Origin: Streptomyces termitum
GTDB lineage: Bacteria; Actinomycetota; Actinomycetes; Streptomycetales; Streptomycetaceae
Assembly: GCF_014650175.1 (NCBI RefSeq)
Contig: NZ_BMUL01000020.1
Span: forward strand, 1 to 64,000
Direction of reading: 5' to 3'
DNA: 64,000 nt
A program made the translations under genes and the position numbers. The notes under the pieces were generated by a model. It saw only the letters and a list, made by a program, of their open reading frames with translations. It was not told the origin of the DNA and ran no database searches. The stretch's first letter is position 1. Each line of letters opens with the position of its first letter. This document shows, piece by piece, positions 1-8,831 of the stretch.

Positions 1-46
1 AACCTTAGCGGATTCCCCGACCGGCTCATAATCGAGCCTTTCGAAT

Positions 47-70
47 TGAATTTCGGCATGCCGAAATTCA
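47..70. promoter_or_regulatory. 24-bp perfect palindrome, probable operator
   Basis: The half-site TGAATTTCGGCA is followed directly by its exact reverse complement, giving a gapless 24-bp dyad in an AT-richer patch. It lies outside any gene I can support, left of the marR terminator, so it probably serves a gene beyond the left edge of the window. The regulator is not recognised. Confidence 0.5.
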
Positions 71-170
71 TCCCGGGAGGGAGACCGTGCTGGATTGAGG
101 TGCCGCTGACGCGGCGGAGTGGCTGCCGCAGAACCGTTCCGGCTCCGTGACAACTCGGAGAACACTACGC

Positions 171-207
171 GTCTCCCAGGGGGAGCGTCAACCCCCTCCT
201 GGGAGAC
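171..207 (-). terminator. Terminator after the marR-type gene
   Basis: A 10-bp perfect stem (GTCTCCCAGG at 171-180 against CCTGGGAGAC at 198-207), extended by GGG/CCC pairing around a small bulge, sits 3 bases past the stop codon of the leftward MarR gene. Confidence 0.75.
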
Positions 208-210
208 ATC

Positions 211-777
211 TCAGTCGAGGTCCGTGAGCCGGCCGCCGGCGTCGGGCTGGGTCAGTTCCACCCGGCGCAGGAGGCGGATCAGGGCGTCGCCCAGGGCGCC
301 GCGCTCCTCGGAGGAGAGGTCCTGGAGGAGCTCCTCCTCGAAGCCGGTGGCCATGCGCATCGCCTCCAGCCACTTCGTACGGCCCTCGTCGGTCAGCTCG
401 ACGATCACGCGGACACGGTTGTTCTCGTCGCGGTCGCGGGTGACCAGGCCCTCGCCGGCCATGCGGTCGATGCGGTGCGTCATCGCGGCCGGGGTGAGGC
501 CGAGGCGCTTCGCCAGCTCCCCCGGACCCAGCCGGTAGGGGGCGCCGGAGAGGACGAGGGTCTTGAGGACCTCCCACTCGGCGTTGCTGATGCCGAGGTC
601 GGCGAGCTGGCGGCCGTACGCCACGTTCATCCGGCGGTTCAGCCGGCCGAGTGCCGAGACCACCTTCTCCACCTGGGGGTCCAGGTCTCGGTACTCCCGC
701 TGATAGGCCGCGATCTGCTCATCGAGGGTCGGCTCCTGCGGCTCTTGCGAGGCGGACCGCTCGGGGGTGTCGGACAT
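211..777 (-). CDS. MarR-family transcriptional regulator
   Basis: This 188-residue protein has the winged-helix layout of MarR regulators. An N-terminal helical segment (about 30-60) is followed by the recognition region around 80-130 with 'LGPGELAKRLGLTPAAMTHRIDRM' split over helices, then a wing containing 'RDRDENNRVRVIVELTDEGR'. A charged 28-residue N-terminal extension precedes the family core. It is read divergently from the MFS transporter starting at 903 across a 125-bp gap. The usual inference for such a pair is that it represses the transporter and itself in response to a small ligand. The ATG at 777 is the only good start. The ligand cannot be read from the sequence. Confidence 0.88.
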   Translation of the reverse strand: MSDTPERSASQEPQEPTLDEQIAAYQREYRDLDPQVEKVVSALGRLNRRMNVAYGRQLADLGISNAEWEVLKTLVLSGAPYRLGPGELAKRLGLTPAAMTHRIDRMAGEGLVTRDRDENNRVRVIVELTDEGRTKWLEAMRMATGFEEELLQDLSSEERGALGDALIRLLRRVELTQPDAGGRLTDLD

Positions 778-902
778 GCGGGCGAGTATCCCACGGTATC
801 CGTTGGCGTTGAAGTCCTTCTATGTGTACTGTTAAGGATCGAACTTTAGGGTTGAAGTCTTGAGGGTTCAGGCATACAAGGCTGAACCCGCGACCGAAGT
901 GG

Positions 903-2201
903 GTGAGTGTGACCAAGGCGAGGGGCGCTGCGATGCGCCGGATCCAGGCAGGCAGCGCGCTGAGCGCGTTCGGACTCGGTTTCACCGTGCCGTACCTCTA
1001 TGTGTACGTGGCACAGGTGCGGGGGCTGGGCGCGACGACCGCGGGCGTGGTGCTGGCCGTCTTCGCCATGGCCGCGCTCGTGGTGCTGCCGTTCAGCGGG
1101 CGGGCGATCGACCGGCGCGGGCCCGTCCCGGTGCTGCTGGCCGCCTCCGCGGTGGCCGCGGTCGGAGCCGTCGGCATGGGGCTCGCGTCGAGCGTCCCGG
1201 CGGCGGTGGGCGCCGCCGCGCTGCTCGGCGCGGGCACCGCCGTGCTCCAGCCCGCCCTGGCCACGATGATCGTCTGGTGCTCCGAGCCCGCCGGGCGGAC
1301 CCGGGCCTTCGCGCTCCAGTTCTTCCTCCAGAACCTCGGCCTGGGCGTCGGCGGACTCATCGGCGGCCAGCTCGTCGACGTGAACCGGCCCGGCAGCTTC
1401 CTGCTGCTGTTCTCGATCGAGGCGGCCATGTTCCTGGTCCTCGCCGCGGTCGTCGGCACCGTGCGGACCGCCGGCTCGGCCGCGCTCCAGGACACCCGGC
1501 CCGCCGCGGCCGGCAAAGGCGGCGGAATCCGGGCGCTCCTCTCCCACAAGGCGATGGTCCAGCTCTGCGTCCTCGGCTTCGTCCTCTTCTTCGCCTGCTA
1601 CGGACAGTTCGAATCGGGACTGGCCGCGTACGGCACCGAGGCCGCCGGTATCGCGCCGTCGACGCTCGGCGTGGCCCTGGCCGCGAACACCGCGGTCATC
1701 GTCCTGGCCCAGTTCCTGGTGCTCAAGTTCGTCGAGCGCCGCAAGCGCACCCGGGTCATCGCCGCCGTCGGCCTGATCTGGGCCCTGGCGTGGATCATCG
1801 CCGGGTACGCGGGCCTCGGACACGGCAGCCAGGCGATGGCGACCGCCGCGTTCGTCTCCACGTACGCCCTCTTCGGGCTCGGCGAGGCGATGCTGTCGCC
1901 GACCGTCGCGCCGCTGGTCGCCGACCTGGCGCCGGAGTCGATGGTGGGCTCGTACAACTCGGCCTTCGCCCTGGTGAAGCAGCTCGCCCTGGCGGTCGGG
2001 CCGGCCGTCGGCGGGCCGATGGGCGCCTCGCTGCACGGGCCGTACATCGTGACCTTCGTACTGTTCTCGCTGCTCGTCACCGTGCTCGCGGTGCGGCTGG
2101 GCAAGCAGCTCACGCCGGTGCAGAACCAGCCCTCGCTGGCCGTGCGGCCCTCGCGGGTGGTCGCCCAGCACCAGCCCGCGCAGGAGACCGCCGCCGTATA
2201 A
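903..2201 (+). CDS. MFS transporter, probable efflux pump
   Basis: A 432-residue polytopic membrane protein with about 12 hydrophobic segments. It carries the loop 2-3 motif of the major facilitator superfamily (FSGRAIDRRGPVPVL, about residues 64-78). The central loop around 190-210 is charged and links two six-helix halves; the short tail is polar. It probably exports a drug-like or toxic compound, because it is divergent from a MarR regulator. The GTG at 903 is the longest start; an in-frame ATG ten codons later (933) is possible and would lose only charged residues. A strong hairpin closes the unit at 2222. The substrate is unknown. Confidence 0.85.
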   Translation: MSVTKARGAAMRRIQAGSALSAFGLGFTVPYLYVYVAQVRGLGATTAGVVLAVFAMAALVVLPFSGRAIDRRGPVPVLLAASAVAAVGAVGMGLASSVPAAVGAAALLGAGTAVLQPALATMIVWCSEPAGRTRAFALQFFLQNLGLGVGGLIGGQLVDVNRPGSFLLLFSIEAAMFLVLAAVVGTVRTAGSAALQDTRPAAAGKGGGIRALLSHKAMVQLCVLGFVLFFACYGQFESGLAAYGTEAAGIAPSTLGVALAANTAVIVLAQFLVLKFVERRKRTRVIAAVGLIWALAWIIAGYAGLGHGSQAMATAAFVSTYALFGLGEAMLSPTVAPLVADLAPESMVGSYNSAFALVKQLALAVGPAVGGPMGASLHGPYIVTFVLFSLLVTVLAVRLGKQLTPVQNQPSLAVRPSRVVAQHQPAQETAAV

Positions 2202-2221
2202 GGACACCTCTTCACGTCCTC

Positions 2222-2251
2222 AAGGGCGCCTCTTTAAAAAGAGGCGCCCTT
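2222..2251. terminator. Bidirectional terminator between convergent genes
   Basis: A perfect 14-bp stem (AAGGGCGCCTCTTT, 2-nt loop, exact complement) ends in T residues on both strands. It lies 20 bases past the MFS stop and 9 bases past the stop of the leftward phosphatase, so it can serve both. Confidence 0.9.
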
Positions 2252-2259
2252 TTCGCGCG

Positions 2260-3966
2260 CTAGTCGCGGAGCGCGAATTCGCACCACACCGCTTTGCCGC
2301 CGCCCGGAGTGCGGCGGCTCCCCCAGGACGAGGCGATCGTCGCGATGATCGAGATCCCGCGGCCCGCCTCGTCCTCCGTCTCCGCCCTCCGGCGGCGCGG
2401 CAGGTGGTCGTCCCCGTCGGTGACCTCGATGATCAGACGGCGGTCGGTACGGCGCAGCCGCAGCCGCATCGGAGGGGTGCCGTGCTGGAGGCTGTTGCCC
2501 ACCAGCTCACTGGTGGCCAGGACGCCCAGATCGCGCAGCTCCACCGGGAAGCGCCAGGAGGAGAGGACCCCGGAGGCGAAGGCACGCGCGCGTGGCGCCG
2601 CCTCCACGCCCCCGAGCAGCTCCAGGGCCGCGTTGTGGAAGAGCTCCGCGTCGGCGCCGTCGCGCGCCGGATGCTGGACCACGAGGACGGCGACGTCGTC
2701 GTCGTGCTCGGCGGTCACCCCCAGGGCGCGCAACAGCCGGTCGCAGACCACCTGCGGCGTGCCGGTCGCGCCCGAGAGGGCGCGGGCCAGCGCGTCGACG
2801 CCCTCGTCGATGTCCTCCCGGCGGCGCTCCACCAGGCCGTCGGTGTAGAAGACGGCGGTGGAACCGGGCGGCAGCGCGACCGAACCCGACGAGTGCAGCC
2901 AGCCGCCGGTGCCCAGCGGCGGGCCGGTGGCGCCGTCGGCCTTGCGGACCGTGCCGTCCTGGTCCCGGACGAGGATCGGCAGGTGACCGGCGGAGGCGTA
3001 GACGAGCTTGCCCTCGTTGGGATCGTGGACCGCGTAGACGCAGGTGGCGATCTGGCTGGCGTCGATCTCGGCGGCGAGGCCGTCGAGCAGCTGGAGCACC
3101 TCGTGCGGCGGCAGGTCCAGGCGCGCGTACGCGCGTACGGCCGTGCGGAGCTGGCCCATCACGGCGGCGGCCCGCACGCCCCGGCCCATCACGTCGCCGA
3201 TGACGAGCGCGGTGCGGCCCGCGCCCAGGGTGATCACGTCGTACCAGTCGCCGCCCACGGCCGCGTCGGCGACGCCGGGCTGGTAGGTGGCGGCGATCCG
3301 CAGGTCGTCGGGCTGCTCCAGCTCCTGCGGCAGCAGCGAGCGCTGGAGGGTGACGGCGGTCTCGCGGTGCCGGCGCTCGCTCGCCCGCAGCCTCTCGGCG
3401 GCGTCCGCGTGGTCGGTGACGTCGGCCGCGTGGACGAGGACGGCGCCGTCGGGGCGCGGGCCGTCGACCGGCAGGCAGGTGACCGTGTACGAGCCGCCGT
3501 CGGCGGTGCGGCGGGACTTCACCGTGCGGGTCCTGCCGCTGCGCAGGACCTGGTCCAGGAGCGGCAGCAGGCCCAGCTCCTCGGCCTCCGGGCAGGTGGC
3601 GGCGACGGTGGCCCCGGCGGGACGGGGGCCAAACGCGGACACGTACGCCTCGTTCACGTACGCGATGCGGTGCTCGGGGCCGTACACGAGGGCGACGAGG
3701 CCGGGGAGGCGGCCGAGGAGCTCCCGGACGGGAAAGTCCTCCAGGGCCGGGACCTCGCCGGGGCCGCCGTCCTCGGCGGGGTGCTCCTGCCGCGGACCGT
3801 ACTCACCGCGGGCGGCGGGCACGGAGCCGTCGCCGTCCCGCGCCGCGCGGCGCTGCGTGCCGGGGAGCCGGGCGCTCCAACGGGTGAAGTTCACGGATCT
3901 GTATGCCTCGGGGTGTCGGTGCCGTGCGGAGTCACGCTGTGCAGGTGTGAGCCCACCTATGGTCAC
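2260..3966 (-). CDS. PAS-SpoIIE phosphatase with C-terminal anti-sigma-type ATPase domain
   Basis: Three domains are visible in 568 residues. A PAS sensor (about 75-190) includes 'VYGPEHRIAYVNEAYVSAFG'. A PP2C/SpoIIE serine phosphatase domain (about 205-420) carries 'GGDWYDV', 'VIGDVMGRG' and 'VFYTDGLVERR', which hold the metal-binding aspartates. A GHKL ATPase of the RsbW/SpoIIAB type (about 440-565) carries 'LATSELVGNSLQHG' and 'GRGISIIATIASSWG'. Such proteins are thought to both phosphorylate and dephosphorylate anti-sigma antagonists; no cognate antagonist is encoded nearby. The GTG at 3966 has a weak ribosome site, and a GTG at 3894 is an alternative that removes 24 non-conserved residues. 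The C-terminal half is intact in all motifs. Confidence 0.88.
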   Translation of the reverse strand: MTIGGLTPAQRDSARHRHPEAYRSVNFTRWSARLPGTQRRAARDGDGSVPAARGEYGPRQEHPAEDGGPGEVPALEDFPVRELLGRLPGLVALVYGPEHRIAYVNEAYVSAFGPRPAGATVAATCPEAEELGLLPLLDQVLRSGRTRTVKSRRTADGGSYTVTCLPVDGPRPDGAVLVHAADVTDHADAAERLRASERRHRETAVTLQRSLLPQELEQPDDLRIAATYQPGVADAAVGGDWYDVITLGAGRTALVIGDVMGRGVRAAAVMGQLRTAVRAYARLDLPPHEVLQLLDGLAAEIDASQIATCVYAVHDPNEGKLVYASAGHLPILVRDQDGTVRKADGATGPPLGTGGWLHSSGSVALPPGSTAVFYTDGLVERRREDIDEGVDALARALSGATGTPQVVCDRLLRALGVTAEHDDDVAVLVVQHPARDGADAELFHNAALELLGGVEAAPRARAFASGVLSSWRFPVELRDLGVLATSELVGNSLQHGTPPMRLRLRRTDRRLIIEVTDGDDHLPRRRRAETEDEAGRGISIIATIASSWGSRRTPGGGKAVWCEFALRD

Positions 3967-4000
3967 ACGTCCAGTGTGGACGAGTGCACTGACAGTGATG

Positions 4001-5380
4001 TCAGGAGGACTGTTCGGGGTCGGGGTCGGGGGGCGGGGAGGCCGCGAGTTCGAACTCGGCCCGGGGGTGTTCGAGGGATCCGAGGGAGACGATCTCCCGT
4101 TTGAACAGGCCGGACAGGGTCCACTCGGCCAGGACGCGGGCCTTCCGGTTGGCCGTGGGCATCCGGCTGAGGTGGTAGGCGCGGTGCATCAGCCAGGCCG
4201 GATACCCCTTGATCTTGCGCCCGTACACATGGGCGACCCCCTTGTGGAGGCCGAGGGAGGCGACGGAGCCCGCGTACGCGTGCGCGTACTCCTTGAGCGG
4301 GCGCCCCCGGAGGGAGGCGGCGATGTTCTCGGCGAGGACCTTCGCCTGCCGGACGGCGTGCTGGGCGTTGGGCGCGCAGGGGGTGCCGGGCTTCTCGGCG
4401 GTGGTGTCGGGAACGGCGGCGGCGTCCCCGGCGGCCCACGCGTGCGCCGTGCCCTCCACCGTCAGGTGGGCGGTGCACCGGACCCGGCCGCGCTCGTCGA
4501 GCGGCAGGTCGGTCGCGGCGAGCAGCGGCGCCGGTCTCACCCCGGCCGTCCACACGACGGTGCGGGTCGGCAGCCGGGTGCCGTCGCTGAGGACCGCGAT
4601 CCGGTCCTCGCAGCCGTCGAGCCGGGTCTCCAGGCGGACGTCGACGTTCCGGCCGCGCAGTTCGCGGATCGCGTACCGGCCCATCTCGTCGCCGACCTCG
4701 GGGAGGATCCGGCCGGCCGCCTCGACGAGGACCCAGCGCAGGTCCTCGGGGCGGATGTTCTGGTGGTAGCGGGTGGCGTACCGGGCCATGTCCTCCAGTT
4801 CGGCGAGCGCCTCCACGCCCGCGTACCCGCCGCCGACGAAGACGAAGGTGAGGGCCGCGTCGCGGAGGGCGGGGTCGCGGGTGGAGGAGGCGATGTCCAT
4901 CTGCTCCAGGACGTGGTTGCGCAGCCCGATGGCCTCCTCGACGGTCCTGAAGCCGATGCCGTGCTCGGCGAGGCCGGGGACCGGGAGGGTGCGCGAGACC
5001 GAGCCGGGGGCGAGGACCAGTTCGTCGTAGGCGAGGGCGGCCGGGCCCGAGCCCTCCTCGTCGGTGGCGAGGGTGGTGAGGAGCGCGGTGCGCCGGGCGT
5101 GGTCCACCGACTCGACCGCGCCGATGAGCAGCCGGCAGCGGCCCAGTACGCGGCGGAGCGGGACGACGACGTGGCGCGGCGAGAGCGATCCGGCGGCGGC
5201 CTCCGGCAGGAACGGCCGGTACGTCATGTACGGGTCGGGGGTGACCACCACGATCTCGACGGTGCCCGCGTCGAGTTCCGCCCTGAGCTGCCGCTGGAGG
5301 CGCAGCGCGGTGTACATGCCGACGTATCCACCGCCGACCACGAGAATGCGCGCAGGTTCGGTCACCGTCCCATGAGGCAT
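4001..5380 (-). CDS. NAD(P)/FAD-dependent oxidoreductase, type II NADH dehydrogenase-like
   Basis: The 459-residue product starts with an FAD-binding Rossmann motif (ILVVGGGYVGMYTALRL, about 11-27). It has a second nucleotide fold near 160-190 ('FVFVGGGYAGVEALAELEDM'), as in NDH-2 enzymes. These pass electrons from NADH to quinone at the membrane without pumping protons. The C-terminal part (about 340-440) contains 'AAGDAAAVPD', the FAD-clamping motif, and a basic amphipathic segment suited to membrane attachment. The open frame continues 72 codons upstream, but that part is low-complexity. The ATG at 5380 directly precedes the Rossmann fold, so I chose it. In S. coelicolor, as I recall, the gene facing atrA encodes the same kind of enzyme. 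Confidence 0.85.
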   Translation of the reverse strand: MPHGTVTEPARILVVGGGYVGMYTALRLQRQLRAELDAGTVEIVVVTPDPYMTYRPFLPEAAAGSLSPRHVVVPLRRVLGRCRLLIGAVESVDHARRTALLTTLATDEEGSGPAALAYDELVLAPGSVSRTLPVPGLAEHGIGFRTVEEAIGLRNHVLEQMDIASSTRDPALRDAALTFVFVGGGYAGVEALAELEDMARYATRYHQNIRPEDLRWVLVEAAGRILPEVGDEMGRYAIRELRGRNVDVRLETRLDGCEDRIAVLSDGTRLPTRTVVWTAGVRPAPLLAATDLPLDERGRVRCTAHLTVEGTAHAWAAGDAAAVPDTTAEKPGTPCAPNAQHAVRQAKVLAENIAASLRGRPLKEYAHAYAGSVASLGLHKGVAHVYGRKIKGYPAWLMHRAYHLSRMPTANRKARVLAEWTLSGLFKREIVSLGSLEHPRAEFELAASPPPDPDPEQSS

Positions 5381-5706
5381 CGCCGTCCGGTGTTTGTCCA
5401 CAGGCCCGGCGAATTGTGTGACCGGAGGGGTGTGGAGGCGCGGGGCGGCGCGCGCGGCACGGGCGCGCGCAACGGCGCAGGTCACGGCGGGCGGGGCCGA
5501 CGGGGCAGGGGGTGGGAAACCGGTGGCTTCGGCGCCTTGCTCCGATCGGGGGGCGCACCGTACGGAACTCCCCCTTCTGAATTGACTCCGACTCAACTAT
5601 GTTCGTAGTTCGTCGGGGTGCCGGTTCCGGCGTGCGCGCGGACCGATCGCGCACAGCCGGACGAGGATCCCGTGTCAGGGCGGGGAGTCTCCGGGGGGAG
5701 ACGATC
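5381..5706. promoter_or_regulatory. Divergent control region between the NDH-2-like gene and atrA
   Basis: This 326-bp gap has no convincing gene. On the right strand TTGACT (5582-5587) and TAGTTC (5606-5611), 18 bp apart, form a possible promoter for atrA. TTGACTCCGACTCAA at 5582-5596 has symmetric ends (TTGA/TCAA), so a -35-like element faces both ways. ACGAAC repeats lie on the complementary strand at about 5600-5613. From memory, AtrA binds its own intergenic region in S. coelicolor; I do not see an exact copy of its published site. Confidence 0.4.
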
Positions 5707-6540
5707 ATGAGCGGGGGAACGCTTATGCAGATTCAGGATTCTCGGTGGCAGTCCGTCGTCGGAGTGCCCCAGGACGACCGGGGCACGGCCCCCGCGTCGG
5801 CCGTGGGCACGCTCGGCGGGACCGTCTCCGGCACGGGCACGGTCGTGACCGGCCCGGTGGCGGGCGGCCGCGCGGCCCCGCTGCGGGTCGACGCGCAGCG
5901 GAACCTGGAGCACGTGCTCCGCGCCGCGCGCGAGGTCTTCGGCGAACTCGGGTACGGCGCGCCGATGGAGGACGTGGCCCGGCGGGCGCGCGTCGGCGTC
6001 GGCACGGTCTACCGGCGGTTCCCCAGCAAGGACGTGCTGGTCCGGCGGATAGCCGAGGAGGAGACCGCGCGCCTCACCGAGCAGGCGCGGGCCGCCCTCG
6101 GCCAGGAGGACGAGCCGTGGTCGGCGCTCTCCCGCTTCCTGCGCACCTCCGTCGCCTCGGGCGCCGGGCGGCTGCTGCCGCCGCAGGTGCTGCGGGTCGG
6201 TGTCGACGAGACCCCGGCCGTGGCGGAGGAGGACGGCGAGGGCGCGGCCCGGGTGCCGTACCAGCGCGGGCTGGCCGAGCAGGCGGACGCGCGCGTGGTG
6301 GCGCCCCGCGCGGTGCCCGTGGACGAGCGGGACGACGCGGGGGCCGGAGAGCTCCTGGAGGTCGTCGGCCGGCTGGTCGACCGGGCCCGGGAGGCGGGCG
6401 AGCTGCGGACGGACGTGACCGTGGCCGACGTGCTGCTGGTCATCGCGACCGCGGCGCCCGCGCTGCCGGACGCCGCCCAGCAGGCGGCGGCCTCGGCCCG
6501 GCTCCTCGACATCCTCCTGGAGGGCCTGCGCTCCCGGTGA
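5707..6540 (+). CDS. atrA: TetR-family regulator, AtrA orthologue
   Basis: The 277-residue product has a 60-residue low-complexity leader, then a TetR helix-turn-helix at about 64-110 containing 'MEDVARRARVGVGTVYRRF'. A helical ligand-binding domain fills the rest. The DNA-binding segment, the position opposite an NADH-dehydrogenase-like gene and the ECF gene behind match what I recall of S. coelicolor AtrA (SCO4118). That protein activates actinorhodin production and N-acetylglucosamine uptake. The open frame extends to 5599, but the ATG at 5707 has an excellent GGGGGGAG ribosome site six bases away (5693-5700). Orthology is from memory and synteny, not alignment. Confidence 0.75.
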   Translation: MSGGTLMQIQDSRWQSVVGVPQDDRGTAPASAVGTLGGTVSGTGTVVTGPVAGGRAAPLRVDAQRNLEHVLRAAREVFGELGYGAPMEDVARRARVGVGTVYRRFPSKDVLVRRIAEEETARLTEQARAALGQEDEPWSALSRFLRTSVASGAGRLLPPQVLRVGVDETPAVAEEDGEGAARVPYQRGLAEQADARVVAPRAVPVDERDDAGAGELLEVVGRLVDRAREAGELRTDVTVADVLLVIATAAPALPDAAQQAAASARLLDILLEGLRSR

Positions 6541-6833
6541 CGTGACGGGGGCCTTCGCGGCTCCCGCACGGGGTCCCGCCGTCCCGCTCGGGCTCTTCTT
6601 CAGGGAGTCGGCACGGGCAGGGGTGCTTTCCGGCCGGTACGGGCCGGGCGGCGGGAGTCTCCCGGTTCGTCCGTTCGGGCCGACGGCATGACACGCGTGT
6701 GTGAGCGGTCACGCCCGGGTGCGGGAAGTCGCCCCGGACGGGTGGTATGTGGACACGGCGCTTCGGCCTGCCCGCACGGTGTGGCACGCTTGGCCGGTGT
6801 TCGGGTCTGGGCAGGCGTACGGGGGCTTCCGCG

Positions 6834-8831
6834 ATGAGCCGTGACGGTCGGGACGATCCGCTGGGCGGGGGCGGCGGCACCGAGGCCGAGGGCCTGCCCG
6901 CCCGCCAGGTGCCCAGCCAGGGGGGTCCCGCCGGGGCGCCGCCGCATCCGCCGCGGGAACCCTTCGAAGCGAGCGTGCCGCAGCAGCGCGAGTCCCTGTC
7001 GGCCCAGGCCGCCCGCAGCACCGCCGCCGCGCCGGGCGGCGGGGCCGACCCGGCCGGCGAGGGGGTGCTGCCGCCGCCGCGCGAACTGCCGCCGTCCGAC
7101 GCCGACCTGATCCAGCTCATGCGGGACGGCGACGACAGCGCCTACGAGGAGCTGTTCCGCCGCCACTCGGAGGCCGTCCGCCGCTACGCCCGCACCTGCT
7201 GCCGGGACGCCCACACCGCCGACGACCTCACCGCCGAGGTCTTCGCCCGCACCCTCCAGGCCGTCCGCGGCGGCGCCGGACCCGAACAGGCCGTCCGCGC
7301 CTACCTGATGACCACCGTCCGCCGGGTCGGCGCGGGCTGGACCAAGACCCAGAAGCGCGAGCACCTCGTCGAGGACTTCGCCGTCTTCGCCGCCGACGCC
7401 GCCCGCTCCTCCGAGGTGTCCGACCAGGACACCATGGACCTCGGCGCCGAGGTCCGGGCCATGCAGGAGGCGGAACAGTCGCTGGCCATGCAGGCGTTCC
7501 GCTCGCTGCCCGAGCGCTGGCAGGCCGTCCTGTGGCACACCACCGTCGAGGAGGAGTCGCCCAGCGAGGTCGCCCCCCTCTTCGGCCTGACCGCCAACGC
7601 CACCGCCGTCCTCGCCAGCCGCGCCCGCGAGGGCCTCAAGCAGGCGTACCTCCAGGCGCACGTCAGCCAGTCCCTCACGGCCGGCGGGGACTGCGCCCGG
7701 TACGCCGACCGGCTCGGCGCCTACGCGCGCGGCGGACTGCGCATGCGGGCCGAGCGCGGCCTGCGCAAGCACCTGGACGAGTGCGCCAAGTGCCGGCTCG
7801 CCGCCGGTGAACTCGCCCACGTCAACGCCGGGATCCCGGCGCTGCTCCCGATCGCCGTCATCGGCTGGTTCGCCGCCGGGTACGCCCTCAAGGCCGCCGG
7901 GGTCGTCGCGGGCGGCACCGTCGCGGCGGCCGGGGCCGGGGCGGCCGCCGCCGCGACCGGCGGGACGACGGGCGGCGCGGCCTCGGGCGGGGCCGCCGCC
8001 GAGGGGCTCGGCGCGCCCGCCAAGGTCGGCATCGCCGCCGCCGCGGCCGTCGCCGCCGCCGCGGGGCTCGTCTGGGCGATGACCGGCGACCCGCAGCCGG
8101 TCGCCGCGCCCCGCCCGGCCCCGCAGGTCACCACCCCCGCCGCACCGGCCCCTCCCCCGCCGCCGCCCGCGCCCTCGCCTTCGCCGAAGCCGGTGGCGAA
8201 GCCCGCCCCGAAGCCGACGACGCCCCCGCCGCCCCCGCCGAAGCCGACACCCACCCCGCCGCCGAAGCCGAAGCCGGTGGTGAAGCCGTCCCCGAAGCCG
8301 ACGCCCCGGCCGACGACACCGCCGCCGAGCCCGACGCCCACCCCGAAGCCGACGCCCCCGCCCACGACGCCGCCGCCTCCCCCGCCGCCGCCCGCCGTCT
8401 ACCAGGTGGACGAGCTGGACTACGAGGCCTTCGGCGACGGCACCAAGCCCGAGGTCGTCATGGAGGACGGCAGCTGGATGTGGGCGCGCCGCGGCCTGTC
8501 CATCGGCGACACCTCGTACGCGTACGGCGTCAGCGTGCACGCCCCGTCCTCACTGCTCATCCGGCTCAACCGGCAGTGCACCCGCTACGACGCGGTCGTC
8601 GGCGTCGACGACCTGAGCGCGCCGCTCGGCCCCGGCGGGGTCCGCTTCTCGGTGTACGGCGACGGACAGCGGCTCTGGCGCTCGCCCGTGGTCCGGCCCG
8701 GCGACCCGGCGATCCCCGTCCACCTGGACATCACCGGCCGCTCCACGATCCGGCTGGTCGTCGAGGAGCACACGCCGTTCGGGCGGGCCGCCGTCGCCGA
8801 CTGGGCGGAGTCCCGGATCAGCTGCGTCTGA
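6834..8831 (+). CDS. Membrane-anchored ECF sigma factor with extracytoplasmic sugar-binding-like domain
   Basis: A 665-residue mosaic. Residues 1-88 are a disordered leader. Sigma region 2 spans about 92-165 ('AYEELFRRHSEAVRRYAR') and region 4 about 215-272. Next is a zinc-finger-like segment (Cys 286, then HLDECAKC at 313-320) resembling ZAS anti-sigma domains. Hydrophobic stretches lie near 335-355 and 398-416. A Pro/Lys/Thr-rich spacer of about 100 residues leads to a C-terminal beta-rich domain (about 521-665) resembling NPCBM-type carbohydrate-binding modules. From memory this is the layout of ECF group 53. The inferred action is that ligand binding outside releases or reorients the sigma domains inside. 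No separate anti-sigma gene is adjacent. The ATG at 6834 is chosen over an upstream frame lacking conserved content. The end overlaps the convergent neighbour by 14 bp. Confidence 0.85.
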   Translation: MSRDGRDDPLGGGGGTEAEGLPARQVPSQGGPAGAPPHPPREPFEASVPQQRESLSAQAARSTAAAPGGGADPAGEGVLPPPRELPPSDADLIQLMRDGDDSAYEELFRRHSEAVRRYARTCCRDAHTADDLTAEVFARTLQAVRGGAGPEQAVRAYLMTTVRRVGAGWTKTQKREHLVEDFAVFAADAARSSEVSDQDTMDLGAEVRAMQEAEQSLAMQAFRSLPERWQAVLWHTTVEEESPSEVAPLFGLTANATAVLASRAREGLKQAYLQAHVSQSLTAGGDCARYADRLGAYARGGLRMRAERGLRKHLDECAKCRLAAGELAHVNAGIPALLPIAVIGWFAAGYALKAAGVVAGGTVAAAGAGAAAAATGGTTGGAASGGAAAEGLGAPAKVGIAAAAAVAAAAGLVWAMTGDPQPVAAPRPAPQVTTPAAPAPPPPPPAPSPSPKPVAKPAPKPTTPPPPPPKPTPTPPPKPKPVVKPSPKPTPRPTTPPPSPTPTPKPTPPPTTPPPPPPPPAVYQVDELDYEAFGDGTKPEVVMEDGSWMWARRGLSIGDTSYAYGVSVHAPSSLLIRLNRQCTRYDAVVGVDDLSAPLGPGGVRFSVYGDGQRLWRSPVVRPGDPAIPVHLDITGRSTIRLVVEEHTPFGRAAVADWAESRISCV

